Source: Shewanella ulleungensis (GTDB lineage Bacteria > Pseudomonadota > Gammaproteobacteria > Enterobacterales > Shewanellaceae). From it: 64,000 bases of DNA. The stretch spans positions 806,001-870,000 of the forward strand of contig NZ_BMQW01000001.1 of assembly GCF_014648315.1 (NCBI RefSeq). Direction: 5' to 3'. Position numbers and translations under genes: made by a program. Below are positions 44,534 through 54,291 of this stretch, in pieces. The notes under the pieces are model-generated. The model was not told the DNA's origin. It worked only from the letters and a program-made list of their open reading frames with translations, and searched no databases. Numbering within the stretch: position 1 is the first letter of the stretch; each line of letters begins with the position of its first letter.

Positions 44534-45673
44534 TCACTTGGCTACATGCTCACGAGTGACCTTTTTTAAGCCAAATATATAGCGCATAAGATTAAAAGGT
44601 CTTATGCACCAGTAGCATAAGAAAGAACAAATGATAAAAGCACTCAATAGCAAACTGAACGATTTAACCATGATGCCCGCCTGCCACTGGACAATATAAA
44701 ACGCCAACATCACTATGATAGTTTGATGCAAAATATAAAATGGATAAATGAGTTCATTGGTTTGCTGCAGCCAGGTTGGTGTTCTATTAATATACGCACT
44801 GGCAAACCCTACCATGGTTAATAACCCCGACCATGACACCAAACTGCACACCACCCACCAAATTTGCCACCGAGCCGTTAATGACAAATACGGGCTTAAG
44901 TCCGGTGAATAGTAATATGCATAAAAGAATAACGAGCTAATAAGTAGACTGATTAAATAGGTGCGACGATGCAAAGCAAATGTTTGCCAAATCTGCCCAC
45001 TGTGTATAAAACTCATGCCCGCAAAAAAGAAAAATACATAAAACAAGCTCAATGACAAATTTTCAATATGATGGCTGTCATCGGGCATCAGGTATTTTGT
45101 TAAGCCTCTCACTATGACCAACGCTAGCCCTAACGACAATAATCCATATTGCGACCGACTTAGGCGTTCAAGCCACTTGATCCAGACCGTCCCCATTTCG
45201 CCATCTAAAAAGTGCTTAAAAGGGATCGCCAGTAACATAAAAATCAGCAAAAATTCGATAAACCATAAATGATTGTTATCAAACGACCACATAAGTTGAC
45301 CGTAGGCAGATAACAATGAGTCATAATCTGCGATATTTTCGATATAGTTTTGTGGCGGTACAATCAATATCATCCCCACCAGCAATGGCACAAAAAGCCG
45401 TTGAAGCTTACTGAGCATAAATGACTTTGCAGATTTCTTTTGCAGTAACAATAAGCTGCCGGCTCCAGCAATAAAAAATAATGTTTGCAGTCTAAGCTGT
45501 TCAAAGTAAACCATAATATCGTCAAGCACTTTGCTCGATTCATTATTCATGACATGCCAGCCATCACCATTGAATGGCATAAAAATGTGATGTAAAAAAA
45601 CAGCAAAAATTAATATCACTCGTAACCAATCAAGTTCAGAATAGCGTTTATTTTGAGGTAAAACCTTATTCAT
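44534..45673 (-). CDS. acyltransferase 3 family membrane protein
   Basis: A 379-residue protein with about ten transmembrane helices and the family N-terminal pattern ELDWLRVILIFAVFLHHIFMPF, whose His is the presumed catalytic base. Acyltransferase 3 proteins acylate envelope glycans or lipids. No polysaccharide genes adjoin it, so the substrate is unknown. Confidence 0.88.
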   Translation of the reverse strand: MNKVLPQNKRYSELDWLRVILIFAVFLHHIFMPFNGDGWHVMNNESSKVLDDIMVYFEQLRLQTLFFIAGAGSLLLLQKKSAKSFMLSKLQRLFVPLLVGMILIVPPQNYIENIADYDSLLSAYGQLMWSFDNNHLWFIEFLLIFMLLAIPFKHFLDGEMGTVWIKWLERLSRSQYGLLSLGLALVIVRGLTKYLMPDDSHHIENLSLSLFYVFFFFAGMSFIHSGQIWQTFALHRRTYLISLLISSLFFYAYYYSPDLSPYLSLTARWQIWWVVCSLVSWSGLLTMVGFASAYINRTPTWLQQTNELIYPFYILHQTIIVMLAFYIVQWQAGIMVKSFSLLLSAFIICSFLCYWCIRPFNLMRYIFGLKKVTREHVAK

Positions 45674-45787
45674 TAAGTATGCCTTCCTTTGGCTTGATAA
45701 TATTATTGATAGCCGTCATTGTGTGCAGAAATTAATAGGACTATTTTAGGACATCTGGCGCATACAGTAACACAATGCAGACTTTTT

Positions 45788-46696
45788 TTAGGCCATACGT
45801 TGTGCAATGCTTGGTTGATTCTCTAATACCAACGTAACAAAGGCATCGACCGTGGCACTGTGATTAGTTAGCTTTACATGCAGCTGGGTGGCAATGGATT
45901 TATGTGCATCATTAAGCGCTAAGAAACAACACCCTTGGCTGTATAGTTTACTAATACAATATGGCGCAATGGCAACACCTAAGCCAGCAGCAACCTCCGT
46001 TAATAGGGTTTGCATATGCCGAGGTTGGCTAATAATATTAGCCGAAAAACCAGCTTGTTTGCACATCATTATCGTGTCATCAAATAAACCCACCGCTTCG
46101 TCACGATGAAATATAATCATTTTTTGTTGCTGTAGCTGGTTTAGCGAAATCTGAGCAAATTGTGCTAATGGATGCTGCTGGCCGACCACTGCAACAAGTT
46201 TATCGATGTATATGTCTGAGCTTGCAAACTCATCTTGGATCCCAGTAGGCAAAGGTCGCGAAAAACCGACATCAATAAGATTATTCTTAAATGCTTCTAT
46301 TTGTTCCGTTGCTGTCATTTCAAATAAACTGACATGCACATCAGGATAGCGCCGAGAATAATCACGAATAAGATCAGCCATAAAACTTAAGCAAGCAGAA
46401 CTTAAGTAAGCTATTTTTAACTCGCCGATCTGGCCCTGTTGTGCACGCATAACCTGATATTTAGCTTTGTTTGCTAGCGTAATAATCTGCTTAGCATCAT
46501 GCAGTAATTGCTCCCCTGCGGCAGTGATCACCACCTCTCGAGAATTACGGATAAACAACGCCACACCAAGCTCATCTTCAAGCATTGCAATGTGCCGACT
46601 TATGGCAGGTTGCACAGTATTAAGCTCGCGAGCCGCACCGGAAAAACTTTGATGTGCCGCAACACTAATAAAACTTTTGAGTATTTTAATATCCAC
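45788..46696 (-). CDS. LysR-family regulator divergent from peroxiredoxin gene
   Basis: The 302-residue protein is taken to start at GTG 46696 (VDIKILKSFISVAAHQSF), which has a TGAGGTGG box upstream; a longer frame starts at 46744 without family support. The HTH is SGAARELNTVQPAISRHIAMLE. It is divergent from the peroxiredoxin/MFS pair (~110 bp), so it probably regulates it. Confidence 0.88.
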   Translation of the reverse strand: MDIKILKSFISVAAHQSFSGAARELNTVQPAISRHIAMLEDELGVALFIRNSREVVITAAGEQLLHDAKQIITLANKAKYQVMRAQQGQIGELKIAYLSSACLSFMADLIRDYSRRYPDVHVSLFEMTATEQIEAFKNNLIDVGFSRPLPTGIQDEFASSDIYIDKLVAVVGQQHPLAQFAQISLNQLQQQKMIIFHRDEAVGLFDDTIMMCKQAGFSANIISQPRHMQTLLTEVAAGLGVAIAPYCISKLYSQGCCFLALNDAHKSIATQLHVKLTNHSATVDAFVTLVLENQPSIAQRMA

Positions 46697-46805
46697 AACC
46701 ACCTCACATACAATTCTGCTATAGATTCTATAAAATAATAACATTTTTGTTATAGCTGGTTTGTGTTTATTCTACTGCCATGATTAAAGATTAAGGACGA
46801 CAAAA

Positions 46806-47456
46806 ATGCAAAGCTTACAACAACAAACTGACGCCAAGATCCAAGAAGGAAGACAAAAAAATCCCACATTTATGAACAATGTTGACGATATTATTGCGCA
46901 AGCTAAAGCGTTCCAAAAAGCCGATGATGCCATCAAGCTTAACCAATCAGCGCCTGCTTTTACATTACCTAACCCTAATGGACAGTTAATTTCATTGAGT
47001 GATTTATTGTTACAAGGTCCTGTGGTTGTAACGTTTTATCGAGGCAGTTGGTGTCCGTATTGCAATCTACAACTACGAGCCATGCAATCACGCTTGGCCG
47101 ACATTCACGCCTTAGGAGCACAATTAGTGGCCATTAGCCCGCAAATACCAGACGGCTCACTGTCACAAGATGACATAAGTAATATGGACTTTATCGTCTT
47201 ATCAGACCAACACGCTAAGGTTGCTGCACAGTATGGTGTTGCATGGGAAGTCCCTGACTTTTTGACTGAGCATATGCGAGTAGACCGAAAGCTTGATCTA
47301 GAGGCAATCAATAATGGTAACAGTAATATTTTACCTATCCCTGCGACATTCGTGATTGATAGTAATGGCAAGGTCATTTGGCGCTTTGTTGATGTTGATT
47401 ACCGAACACGTGCCGAACCTAGCGACATCATCGACGCATTACGTACACTGGCTTAA
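46806..47456 (+). CDS. peroxiredoxin-like (AhpC/TSA) protein
   Basis: A 216-residue thioredoxin-fold protein. The redox centre is CPYC in TFYRGSWCPYCNLQL, preceded by the PAFTLPNPNGQ start of the TSA domain. Having a CxxC rather than a single peroxidatic Cys, it belongs to the peroxiredoxin-like group common in proteobacteria. It likely reduces peroxides or disulfides in the cytoplasm. An MFS gene follows after 44 nt. Confidence 0.88.
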   Translation: MQSLQQQTDAKIQEGRQKNPTFMNNVDDIIAQAKAFQKADDAIKLNQSAPAFTLPNPNGQLISLSDLLLQGPVVVTFYRGSWCPYCNLQLRAMQSRLADIHALGAQLVAISPQIPDGSLSQDDISNMDFIVLSDQHAKVAAQYGVAWEVPDFLTEHMRVDRKLDLEAINNGNSNILPIPATFVIDSNGKVIWRFVDVDYRTRAEPSDIIDALRTLA

Positions 47457-47500
47457 CTCGCTTCAATTTAACATTTATCAAACGATAAGTAGACAAAATC

Positions 47501-48661
47501 ATGACTCGTTTATCTGCACTCGGTAGTTTTTCATTACTGTGTATTGCCAGCCTCACCATTATGGTTGGTGCTCTTGTCACACCGGGTTTATTAAGCATAT
47601 CAAACGCATTAGGTATTCATGAATACTCGGTATGGCTTGTGACTTTTCCAGCATTAGGCGCGGTGTTATTTGCACCCATTGCCGGTAATGCAATTGATAA
47701 ATTTGGAGCTTATCGGGCATTAATAATAGGATTACTTCTCTATGGCGCACTTGGCATTACAGTATATTGGCTGCAAGGTCCGTGGTTAGTATTGTCAAAC
47801 CGTATTCTATTGGGCGGCATTACCGCTGTGGTAATGGCAAGCAGCACGGTATTAATTTCACAATGGTATATTGGTAATGAACGCCTAAAAATGATCGCTA
47901 AACAAGGTATGGCCATTGAATTAGGTGGAGTCTTATTTCTCTTTTTAGGGGGTAAATTAGCCAGTATCCATTGGGCTTACCCCTTGAGCTTATATTTAGC
48001 TGCTTGGTTATTTTTGTTGATGTTATTGTTATTTGTACCACGTAAACACCCATCACAAAAACCAGAGTCTGAAAGCGATAATAAACGCGTTAAACATGGA
48101 CTGTCACTTAGACATGTTTACCTATTTGCCACGTTAGCTATGGGGGTATTTTTTACCGCAATCGTAATGTTACCCATCAGCATGGCCCAGCAAGATTATA
48201 ACGAAAACCACGTGGGCACTTTATTAGCCTTTCTCTCATTAGTGGCTGTGATAGCGGCTCACTTTATGCCAAAAATAACAAAACTGATTGGTGTAACTCA
48301 TCTGCTAGGTTTAGCATTTGCTGCCTTTTCTGTTGCACATTTATGTTTTGCTAACGCAGGCAGCATAGCAGTGTTATTTGTTGGAGCGGTTTTCGCGGGA
48401 ATGGGCTTTGGTTTTAGTATTCCGTTACTTAATCACATGACGGTAGAAAAAAGCCCTGCGAACGTTAGAGGCAAAAATCTATCGTATTTTACAATGGCGG
48501 TATTTGGTGGTCAGTTTATCACGTCATTTATTGAATTTATTCCTGGAGAAATCAACGTACGCTTTTACTCCACAGCTTCTATGGCCTGTCTGATCGCTAT
48601 CGTTTTAACCTTCATGCAATACAATGATAATAAAAACCTCAATAAACTCTCACCAGAATAA
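47501..48661 (+). CDS. MFS transporter
   Basis: A 386-residue major facilitator with twelve predicted helices and a short cytoplasmic charged loop (KHPSQKPESESDNKR) between the halves. LAGNAIDKFGAYRA-type loop residues between helices 2 and 3 fit motif A. It is probably co-transcribed with the peroxiredoxin gene. The substrate is unknown. Confidence 0.88.
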   Translation: MTRLSALGSFSLLCIASLTIMVGALVTPGLLSISNALGIHEYSVWLVTFPALGAVLFAPIAGNAIDKFGAYRALIIGLLLYGALGITVYWLQGPWLVLSNRILLGGITAVVMASSTVLISQWYIGNERLKMIAKQGMAIELGGVLFLFLGGKLASIHWAYPLSLYLAAWLFLLMLLLFVPRKHPSQKPESESDNKRVKHGLSLRHVYLFATLAMGVFFTAIVMLPISMAQQDYNENHVGTLLAFLSLVAVIAAHFMPKITKLIGVTHLLGLAFAAFSVAHLCFANAGSIAVLFVGAVFAGMGFGFSIPLLNHMTVEKSPANVRGKNLSYFTMAVFGGQFITSFIEFIPGEINVRFYSTASMACLIAIVLTFMQYNDNKNLNKLSPE

Positions 48662-48717
48662 AATACAGATCAGTACTCGTAATAATGGCTCTTTTTATCA
48701 ACTTAGCGACCCGGGTA

Positions 48718-49674
48718 TTAAATCAACGCTTTAACCTTAGCCAACTGCGATTGAAACAGTAAACTATGATGATGCGACACAACATTACTTTGCACGCTTC
48801 CTTGAGTAACAAGCTTGCATGCTTCATCAGCCTCAAAATGATAACCAAGCGAGTGTCGGTTATCAGAAAATGAGTCGACTAAATCATCAAGATGATATAA
48901 ATGACACTCAGATGCCCTAAACGCATCAGGAATAACAATATATCCCTTGTCACCAATTAGGTAAGCGTTGTTACTTAACCGGCATTGAAATGATGCAGCT
49001 AAACTCACCGCAACCTGTTCACTTTTACCCAGCATAATGACGTCATCCTCAACCCCCGTTTCACATACCTGGGCTTGTACATAGAGGTTGTCGATGTCTT
49101 GTGTTAAAAAGTAGTCAGCAATGGCTAATGGATAGATGCCCATATCGAGTAAACACCCCCCGGCTAACTCCGGGTTATACTCTCGTCCATTTGGCGTAAA
49201 TGCAATTGGATAGCCAAAGTCAACTTTGACATGTTTAAGCTGGCCTATCCGGCCATCATCTAACCATTTTTTTGCTTGCTTCATTGCAGGTAAAAAATAA
49301 GTCCACAGCGCTTCCATTAGCAATAGGCCTTTTTGCTGCGCCAGTTCACATAACTGTTGGCACTCTTCAACCGATACGGTCATAGGTTTTTCGCACAAAA
49401 CATGTTTACCCGCCATTAAGGCATCATAAGCTTGTTGAAAATGGAAGTTGTGTGGCGTGGCGATATACACAATGTCTACATTAGCATCATCAAATAACGC
49501 TTGATAACCTTGATAAGCCACATCTGCGCCATACTCTTTGGCGAATTGGTCGGCATCCGCTTGCTGGCGAGCTGCAACAGCATATAAATGACTTTGCTGT
49601 GAAAATGCTAAGTCTTGACAAAACAATGCAGCAATACGCCCAGTGCTGACAATGCCCCAATTTACTTTTTTCAT
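48718..49674 (-). CDS. Gfo/Idh/MocA-family oxidoreductase
   Basis: The ATG at 49674 (MKKVNWGIVSTGRIA) has GGAG 5 nt upstream. The 318-residue protein has an N-terminal NAD(P)-binding fold (GIVSTGRIAALF) and the family motif CEKPMTVSVEECQ with its catalytic Lys, plus a C-terminal alpha/beta domain with GGCLLDMGIYPL. It resembles dihydrodiol/sugar dehydrogenases. It is monocistronic. Confidence 0.9.
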   Translation of the reverse strand: MKKVNWGIVSTGRIAALFCQDLAFSQQSHLYAVAARQQADADQFAKEYGADVAYQGYQALFDDANVDIVYIATPHNFHFQQAYDALMAGKHVLCEKPMTVSVEECQQLCELAQQKGLLLMEALWTYFLPAMKQAKKWLDDGRIGQLKHVKVDFGYPIAFTPNGREYNPELAGGCLLDMGIYPLAIADYFLTQDIDNLYVQAQVCETGVEDDVIMLGKSEQVAVSLAASFQCRLSNNAYLIGDKGYIVIPDAFRASECHLYHLDDLVDSFSDNRHSLGYHFEADEACKLVTQGSVQSNVVSHHHSLLFQSQLAKVKALI

Positions 49675-50293
49675 GAACACTCCATTTCAATTTAGGTATT
49701 CCGTAACAACCATCATATTAGCACGTGATGAAATAGATGAAACTTGAAGATAGTTTATTCGTGATTGAAATGGTCGCATTAAAACATTAATGACGTTTGA
49801 CGCCAAAACAGCACAACAATACCCATCGATTATCGACAAAGCGGGTAAATTAATCATTCTGAGATATAGCAACACTCAACCCATTTCACTCAAACTTAAA
49901 AATTGCAGCATACGGCGAACAAATATTAACCAGGCTTATACATATACCCAATCGAACTGAAACGACATGTTTCAGAGCGTCAGCGTGTTTTCAACAAACT
50001 GATTCAATGATTACTTTTTGCCCCAAACCAAACTTTTTTAACCGCGGTTAATTTGGTTTAACTACTCAACTGACATTGAAGACAAGCTATCTGTATTGCA
50101 CATGTTAGGTGATAACCGCAATGTTAATGAAGCTTATCTGACAGGAAATCGGTGTATCGTGGTGACTTGAAAACTTAAGTGAAGCATAAAATGACAACAT
50201 CTTGTTTTGTTGCCATTTTATGTTCTAGCGCACAATTTTTAACCACCCTTATGTTATGTTGAAAAAAGGAGCAAACAATAAAGGACGGTAAAA
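49675..50293. other. intergenic region with possible gene remnant and hairpin
   Basis: A stop-bounded frame at 50042-50161 reads TDIEDKLSVLHMLGDNRNV and onwards to VVT, looks protein-like, but has no start codon. An AACCGCGGTT palindrome lies near 50039-50050. A strong imperfect hairpin follows at 50185-50222 (CATAAAATG with CATTTTATG, and CAACA with TGTTG). No complete gene is seen. Confidence 0.35.
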
Positions 50294-51319
50294 ATGAAAA
50301 CACTCACACAAGAATACATCAAAACACTTTTACCGCATCGAGCAGATAACAGCCATAAATTGACATTCGGTCATGTCCTTAATATTGCTGGCTCTATAAA
50401 TTATCGTGGAGCGGCATATTTGTCGAGTATTGCAGCATTGCGGGTCGGTGCCGGTTATGTCACCTTGGCCAGTAGCCCAGGTGTTTGTCAAAGTGTCTGC
50501 GCATTAACGCCCAATATAGTAATGCACCCTTTGTTAACGCGACCAATTATTTATGCAGAGATAAATCCCAATATTGTTGAGTCAATTTCTATTGAATTAC
50601 AATCCATAGATACTGAATCAATAGATGAAAAAGCGGTAATGCAACTCAGTGTTCAACTGCAACAAGCGACTGTCATTACCGTTGGCAGCGGCTTAAGTAT
50701 TGCGCAAAGTAAAGATCAGTTTAACAATCCAATTAATTCACAACATGGTATGGCTGTCGCTGAAGGAAATCATGGCTTTTTCTTTGCGCTGCTCACGACA
50801 CTACAAACTTGCACACAAACAGTGATATTTGACGCCGACGCACTCAATTTTATTAGTCATTTATTGCATAAATCTGCAGGATTACATCAACCAGCGTTAA
50901 CCTTACCGAACCACAGTATTATTACCCCACACCCAAAAGAGCTCGCTCGACTACTCAATATTGATGTACACGACATTCAAGCCGATCGAACTCATTACGC
51001 TATAATTGCAGCAAAACAATTACACTCTATCGTGGTGCTAAAAGGTAAAGATAGTGTGATAACTGATGGCGAGTACACATTTATCAATCCCACAGGTAAC
51101 AGTGCCTTAGCTAAAGCGGGAAGCGGCGATGTGTTAACTGGTATTATCGGCGGATTTTGTGCTCAAGGCTTGAGCCCATTAAATGCTGCCTGTCTTGGCG
51201 TCTATTTACATGGTTTAAGCGGTGATTTGGCTGCAGAAGAATTAACCCAATATGGTGTGCTTGCAAACGATTTAATTCACTTTATCCCCAAAGCCATTAA
51301 ATCCCTTTTACAGCAATAA
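50294..51319 (+). CDS. nnrD: ADP-dependent NAD(P)H-hydrate dehydratase domain protein
   Basis: A 341-residue protein of the NnrD/carbohydrate-kinase-like fold, which dehydrates damaged NADHX and NADPHX with ADP. Conserved segments are FGHVLNIAGS near the start, IFDADALNF, IITPHPKELARLL, VVLKGKDSVI and AKAGSGDVLTGIIGG. The epimerase domain usually fused in bacterial NnrDE proteins is missing, so this is the dehydratase alone. The ATG has an AAAGGACGG site. Confidence 0.85.
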   Translation: MKTLTQEYIKTLLPHRADNSHKLTFGHVLNIAGSINYRGAAYLSSIAALRVGAGYVTLASSPGVCQSVCALTPNIVMHPLLTRPIIYAEINPNIVESISIELQSIDTESIDEKAVMQLSVQLQQATVITVGSGLSIAQSKDQFNNPINSQHGMAVAEGNHGFFFALLTTLQTCTQTVIFDADALNFISHLLHKSAGLHQPALTLPNHSIITPHPKELARLLNIDVHDIQADRTHYAIIAAKQLHSIVVLKGKDSVITDGEYTFINPTGNSALAKAGSGDVLTGIIGGFCAQGLSPLNAACLGVYLHGLSGDLAAEELTQYGVLANDLIHFIPKAIKSLLQQ

Positions 51320-51418
51320 ATAGCAGAGGCTTGAGGTATTGCTAATTCACTAATCACTAATCACATCATAAAAATATTGAGATTTGAACTCTCAAGATTA
51401 TTAAAATTGTCGCTATAC

Positions 51419-51452
51419 GGTATAAATAAATTTAATAAATTTTATTTATACC
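51419..51452. promoter_or_regulatory. 12-bp inverted repeat upstream of the VTC operon
   Basis: GGTATAAATAAA (51419-51430) and TTTATTTATACC (51441-51452) are perfect complements around a 10-nt AT centre. The repeat has no GC-rich stem or T-run of a terminator, so it may be an operator. The remaining 51320-51700 interval has no gene. Confidence 0.5.
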
Positions 51453-51700
51453 CCTAAATGCAAAATCGTTAACACAAAGTTCCGTCTACAAAAAACAAAT
51501 TTGATATCTACAGCTTTTCTCCACACTTACATCATATTTTCTGCACAATATATTTGTACACTTAACATAGATTTAATATTAGTCATAATAAAAAGGATAT
51601 TGTAAAACCTAATTCACCGTCGAAGTCCGACACTCGCCTAATTAAAACCAATGACGCTAAACCTGAGAACAAAACATAACTATAATGATAAGTGGTTCAA

Positions 51701-52498
51701 ATGAATATAATTAACCATAATATTGAACAATTGCTATCAAACTTTGACAGCCATAATCTAGACGACTTACACCATGCTAACTTGCAAGATAGAGTGGATT
51801 CTAAATTCATTTTACCGTTAGCATTTTTGCCCATTTTGCTCAAAGCCGCTCGCAATTACTACAGCGTGTTAGAAATCAATGGTAAACGCACTTCAAATTA
51901 TTTTAACCAGTACTTTGATACTCAAGAGATGAATTTTTATAAAGATCATCACAATGGGAAATTAAACCGTTTTAAAGTACGTAAGCGCACTTACCTCGAC
52001 ACACAAACACAATACCTCGAAGTAAAATTTAAAAATAATCATAAACGCACGATAAAAAGTCGTATTCGTTGCAGTAATAATGTGCAATCAGATGACAATA
52101 ACCATTCTTTTATTAAACAGCACTTAGGTTATGACTTCACTCAGTTATCGATTTCACAACAAGGTGGATATCAACGTATAGCGCTGGCAAACGAGGCTAT
52201 TCCAGAACGCATAACTATCGACTTTAACCTTTGGTATCAATCGTCAGCAGGTCAAGATCGCCTCGATCTTGACGGATTTTTTATTGTCGAATTAAAACAA
52301 CAAAAACACTCAAAAAACTCGCCATTTTACCAATTAATGCCACATCACTATTTTGCGCCAACGGCATTCAGTAAATACTGCATAGGCTGCGTCCTATTGA
52401 ACCAACACACGATTAAATACAATCGCTTTAAACCTACACTGATGAAGCTTTCCACAATAAGTCAATCTAACCAACATACTGCATTATGGAGTCACTAA
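51701..52498 (+). CDS. VTC-domain polyphosphate polymerase-like protein
   Basis: The ATG at 51701 was preferred to a GTG at 51692. The 265-residue chain is a triphosphate-tunnel (VTC) domain: Lys in DRVDSKFILP, the basic run RFKVRKRTY, the ExK pairs in YLEVKFK and VELKQQ, KSRIRC, and the closing FSKYCIGC. These are the residues that line the tunnel in VTC4-type enzymes, which polymerise phosphate from ATP. The linked DUF4956 membrane gene starts 1 nt after the stop, and a porin gene overlaps the end of that one. It probably acts at the cytoplasmic membrane (inference). Confidence 0.82.
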   Translation: MNIINHNIEQLLSNFDSHNLDDLHHANLQDRVDSKFILPLAFLPILLKAARNYYSVLEINGKRTSNYFNQYFDTQEMNFYKDHHNGKLNRFKVRKRTYLDTQTQYLEVKFKNNHKRTIKSRIRCSNNVQSDDNNHSFIKQHLGYDFTQLSISQQGGYQRIALANEAIPERITIDFNLWYQSSAGQDRLDLDGFFIVELKQQKHSKNSPFYQLMPHHYFAPTAFSKYCIGCVLLNQHTIKYNRFKPTLMKLSTISQSNQHTALWSH

Positions 52499-52499
52499 T

Positions 52500-53123
52500 A
52501 TGACCGAAATTACCCCACGTTTTATTGTGCTATTTCTAGTCAATTTTATATCGATTGTCATGTTGTGTTATGGCTGTTATTTCCGCAGTAATAAAAATGC
52601 GACAGTAGCTGGTTCATTTGTATTATTTGGTATTGGGATCTTTTTAATTACTTATTTACTTCATGGCGTTGATATGTCGATGGAGTTTGCTTTTGGTTTA
52701 TTTGCTGTATTTGGTATGTTGCGGTATCGCACAGACACTATTTCAATTAAAGAAATGACTTATTTGTTTATGGTGACGGCCATAGCCCTGCTATGTGCAG
52801 TAAGTAAATTACCCACATTAGAACTTTTTTTAATCAATGCTTTTTTATGCTTTATTGCATTTTTAGTCGATACTCGTTTCTTTCAAGGTCATCATAAAAT
52901 TCAACGTATTTCATACGAACGAATTGAAAACATCAAACCTAAAAATAAATCATTACTATTAGCGGATTTACGTGAACGTACTGGATTAAATGTTACTAAT
53001 GCTGAAATTGAACACATCGACTTTCTTAGAGATACAGCAGATCTCATTGTCTACTTCATACCAGAAGCACCAAAACAAGAACGGGTCGCTAATAGCAGTA
53101 ACCAAGTGGAAGCAAACTCATGA
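52500..53123 (+). CDS. DUF4956 membrane protein, VTC partner
   Basis: A 207-residue protein with about four helices and a soluble C-terminal ~80 residues. The FAFGLFAVFGMLRYRTDTISIKEMTYLF stretch is the DUF4956 signature. This family is regularly encoded beside bacterial VTC-domain proteins and may anchor the polymerase or form a channel. The gene lies 1 nt past the VTC stop and overlaps the porin ATG by 4 nt (ATGA), so all three are translationally coupled. Confidence 0.85.
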   Translation: MTEITPRFIVLFLVNFISIVMLCYGCYFRSNKNATVAGSFVLFGIGIFLITYLLHGVDMSMEFAFGLFAVFGMLRYRTDTISIKEMTYLFMVTAIALLCAVSKLPTLELFLINAFLCFIAFLVDTRFFQGHHKIQRISYERIENIKPKNKSLLLADLRERTGLNVTNAEIEHIDFLRDTADLIVYFIPEAPKQERVANSSNQVEANS

Positions 53124-54196
53124 GGACATTCATACTCGATATTGCACCCGCCATACTTTTATTAGCCACTAGCGCAACAGCCAATGAGTATCCCGAATTG
53201 AGTTTTGGTGGTTATATCATGGTAGACCATGATCAGTTTTCAGATCTCTTTCTTGAAGATGAGCAAAACTCAAATAATGGAACAGACATTCGTCGTGCAA
53301 GGTTAAGTGCAAAAGCTAAATTTAATGATGATTGGCGTAGTAAATTTCAAATAGACATTGCTGATGGCGACATCGATATCAAAGATGCGTATATCCAATA
53401 TCAAGGTATTAGCTGGGCAACCATCACGGTTGGACAGCAAAAAGAACCTTTTGGTTTAGAGAAGCTTACCAGCTCAAGCGACACTTTTATGATTGAACGC
53501 AGTATGGTCACAGAAGCGCTCGCACCGGGACGCAGTATGGGGGTAAAACTGGGTGGAACCCCGGGTAACTTCACTTGGAATTTAGGGTATTTCCAAGATG
53601 ACAATTCACAAAACAGTCAAGGGATAACAGGTCGATTAACGTGGGCTTTGGTTGATGGCGATGACAACTTTATCCATCTTGGCTCAGCCTTGAGTGAGCG
53701 ACAACTTAAAGGAGATGAGTTTAGAATTAACGAAACTCTAGAAGTGTATTCTAGCGACTCATTACTGGAAGGCACTCGCTTAGATGCTGAGGCGATGTCA
53801 TTAGCCAGTATAGAGTTAATGTGGCAATACTTAGGTGTTGTTTCTATGGCTGAATGGATCGAAACAGATATCGACGATCCAACTCGCGGAACCTACCATT
53901 ATCAAGGTGGTTATTACCAAATGAGTTATCCACTCTCTGGTAAAAATCGTCGATACAAAGATGGAAAATTAGGCACCATTAAGGCCAAACACGACTGGGA
54001 ACTCACATGGCGAGTGAGCCAATTTGAATTAGAGCAGGAAGATCGCAAAGCCCAAACCTTTGCCGTAGGGGTAAATTATTTAGTCGATAAAGACCTAATG
54101 TTTAAAGCAAACTTGATACGAGCAAAATATCAAGATGATGGCGAGACCTTTGGTTATGACAATGCATTTTCGTTTCGAGCTCAATACAGCTTCTAA
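53120..54196 (+). CDS. phosphate-selective (OprP/OprO-type) porin
   Basis: A 358-residue outer-membrane beta-barrel with a signal peptide (APAILLLATSATA, cleavage before NEYPEL). The N-terminal SFGGYIMVDHDQF and the RRARLSAKAKFNDDWRSKFQIDIADGD segment fit the porin_O_P family; the chain ends in aromatic FSFRAQYSF, a typical barrel terminus. Overlap with DUF4956 couples it to the VTC operon, which suggests phosphate or polyphosphate uptake feeding the polymerase (inference). A bidirectional terminator follows. Confidence 0.85.
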   Translation: MRTFILDIAPAILLLATSATANEYPELSFGGYIMVDHDQFSDLFLEDEQNSNNGTDIRRARLSAKAKFNDDWRSKFQIDIADGDIDIKDAYIQYQGISWATITVGQQKEPFGLEKLTSSSDTFMIERSMVTEALAPGRSMGVKLGGTPGNFTWNLGYFQDDNSQNSQGITGRLTWALVDGDDNFIHLGSALSERQLKGDEFRINETLEVYSSDSLLEGTRLDAEAMSLASIELMWQYLGVVSMAEWIETDIDDPTRGTYHYQGGYYQMSYPLSGKNRRYKDGKLGTIKAKHDWELTWRVSQFELEQEDRKAQTFAVGVNYLVDKDLMFKANLIRAKYQDDGETFGYDNAFSFRAQYSF

Positions 54197-54233
54197 TAAC
54201 AGCAACCTTTTTAAAGATTAGTAATCACTCATA

Positions 54234-54269
54234 AAACAGTGAACAAACACAACGCCTTGTTCACTGTTT
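54234..54269. terminator. bidirectional terminator after the porin gene
   Basis: AAACAGTGAACAA (54234-54246) pairs with TTGTTCACTGTTT (54257-54269), between the convergent porin and EAL genes. Confidence 0.8.
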
Positions 54270-54291
54270 CAACCTTGAGGTCAACGACAAT

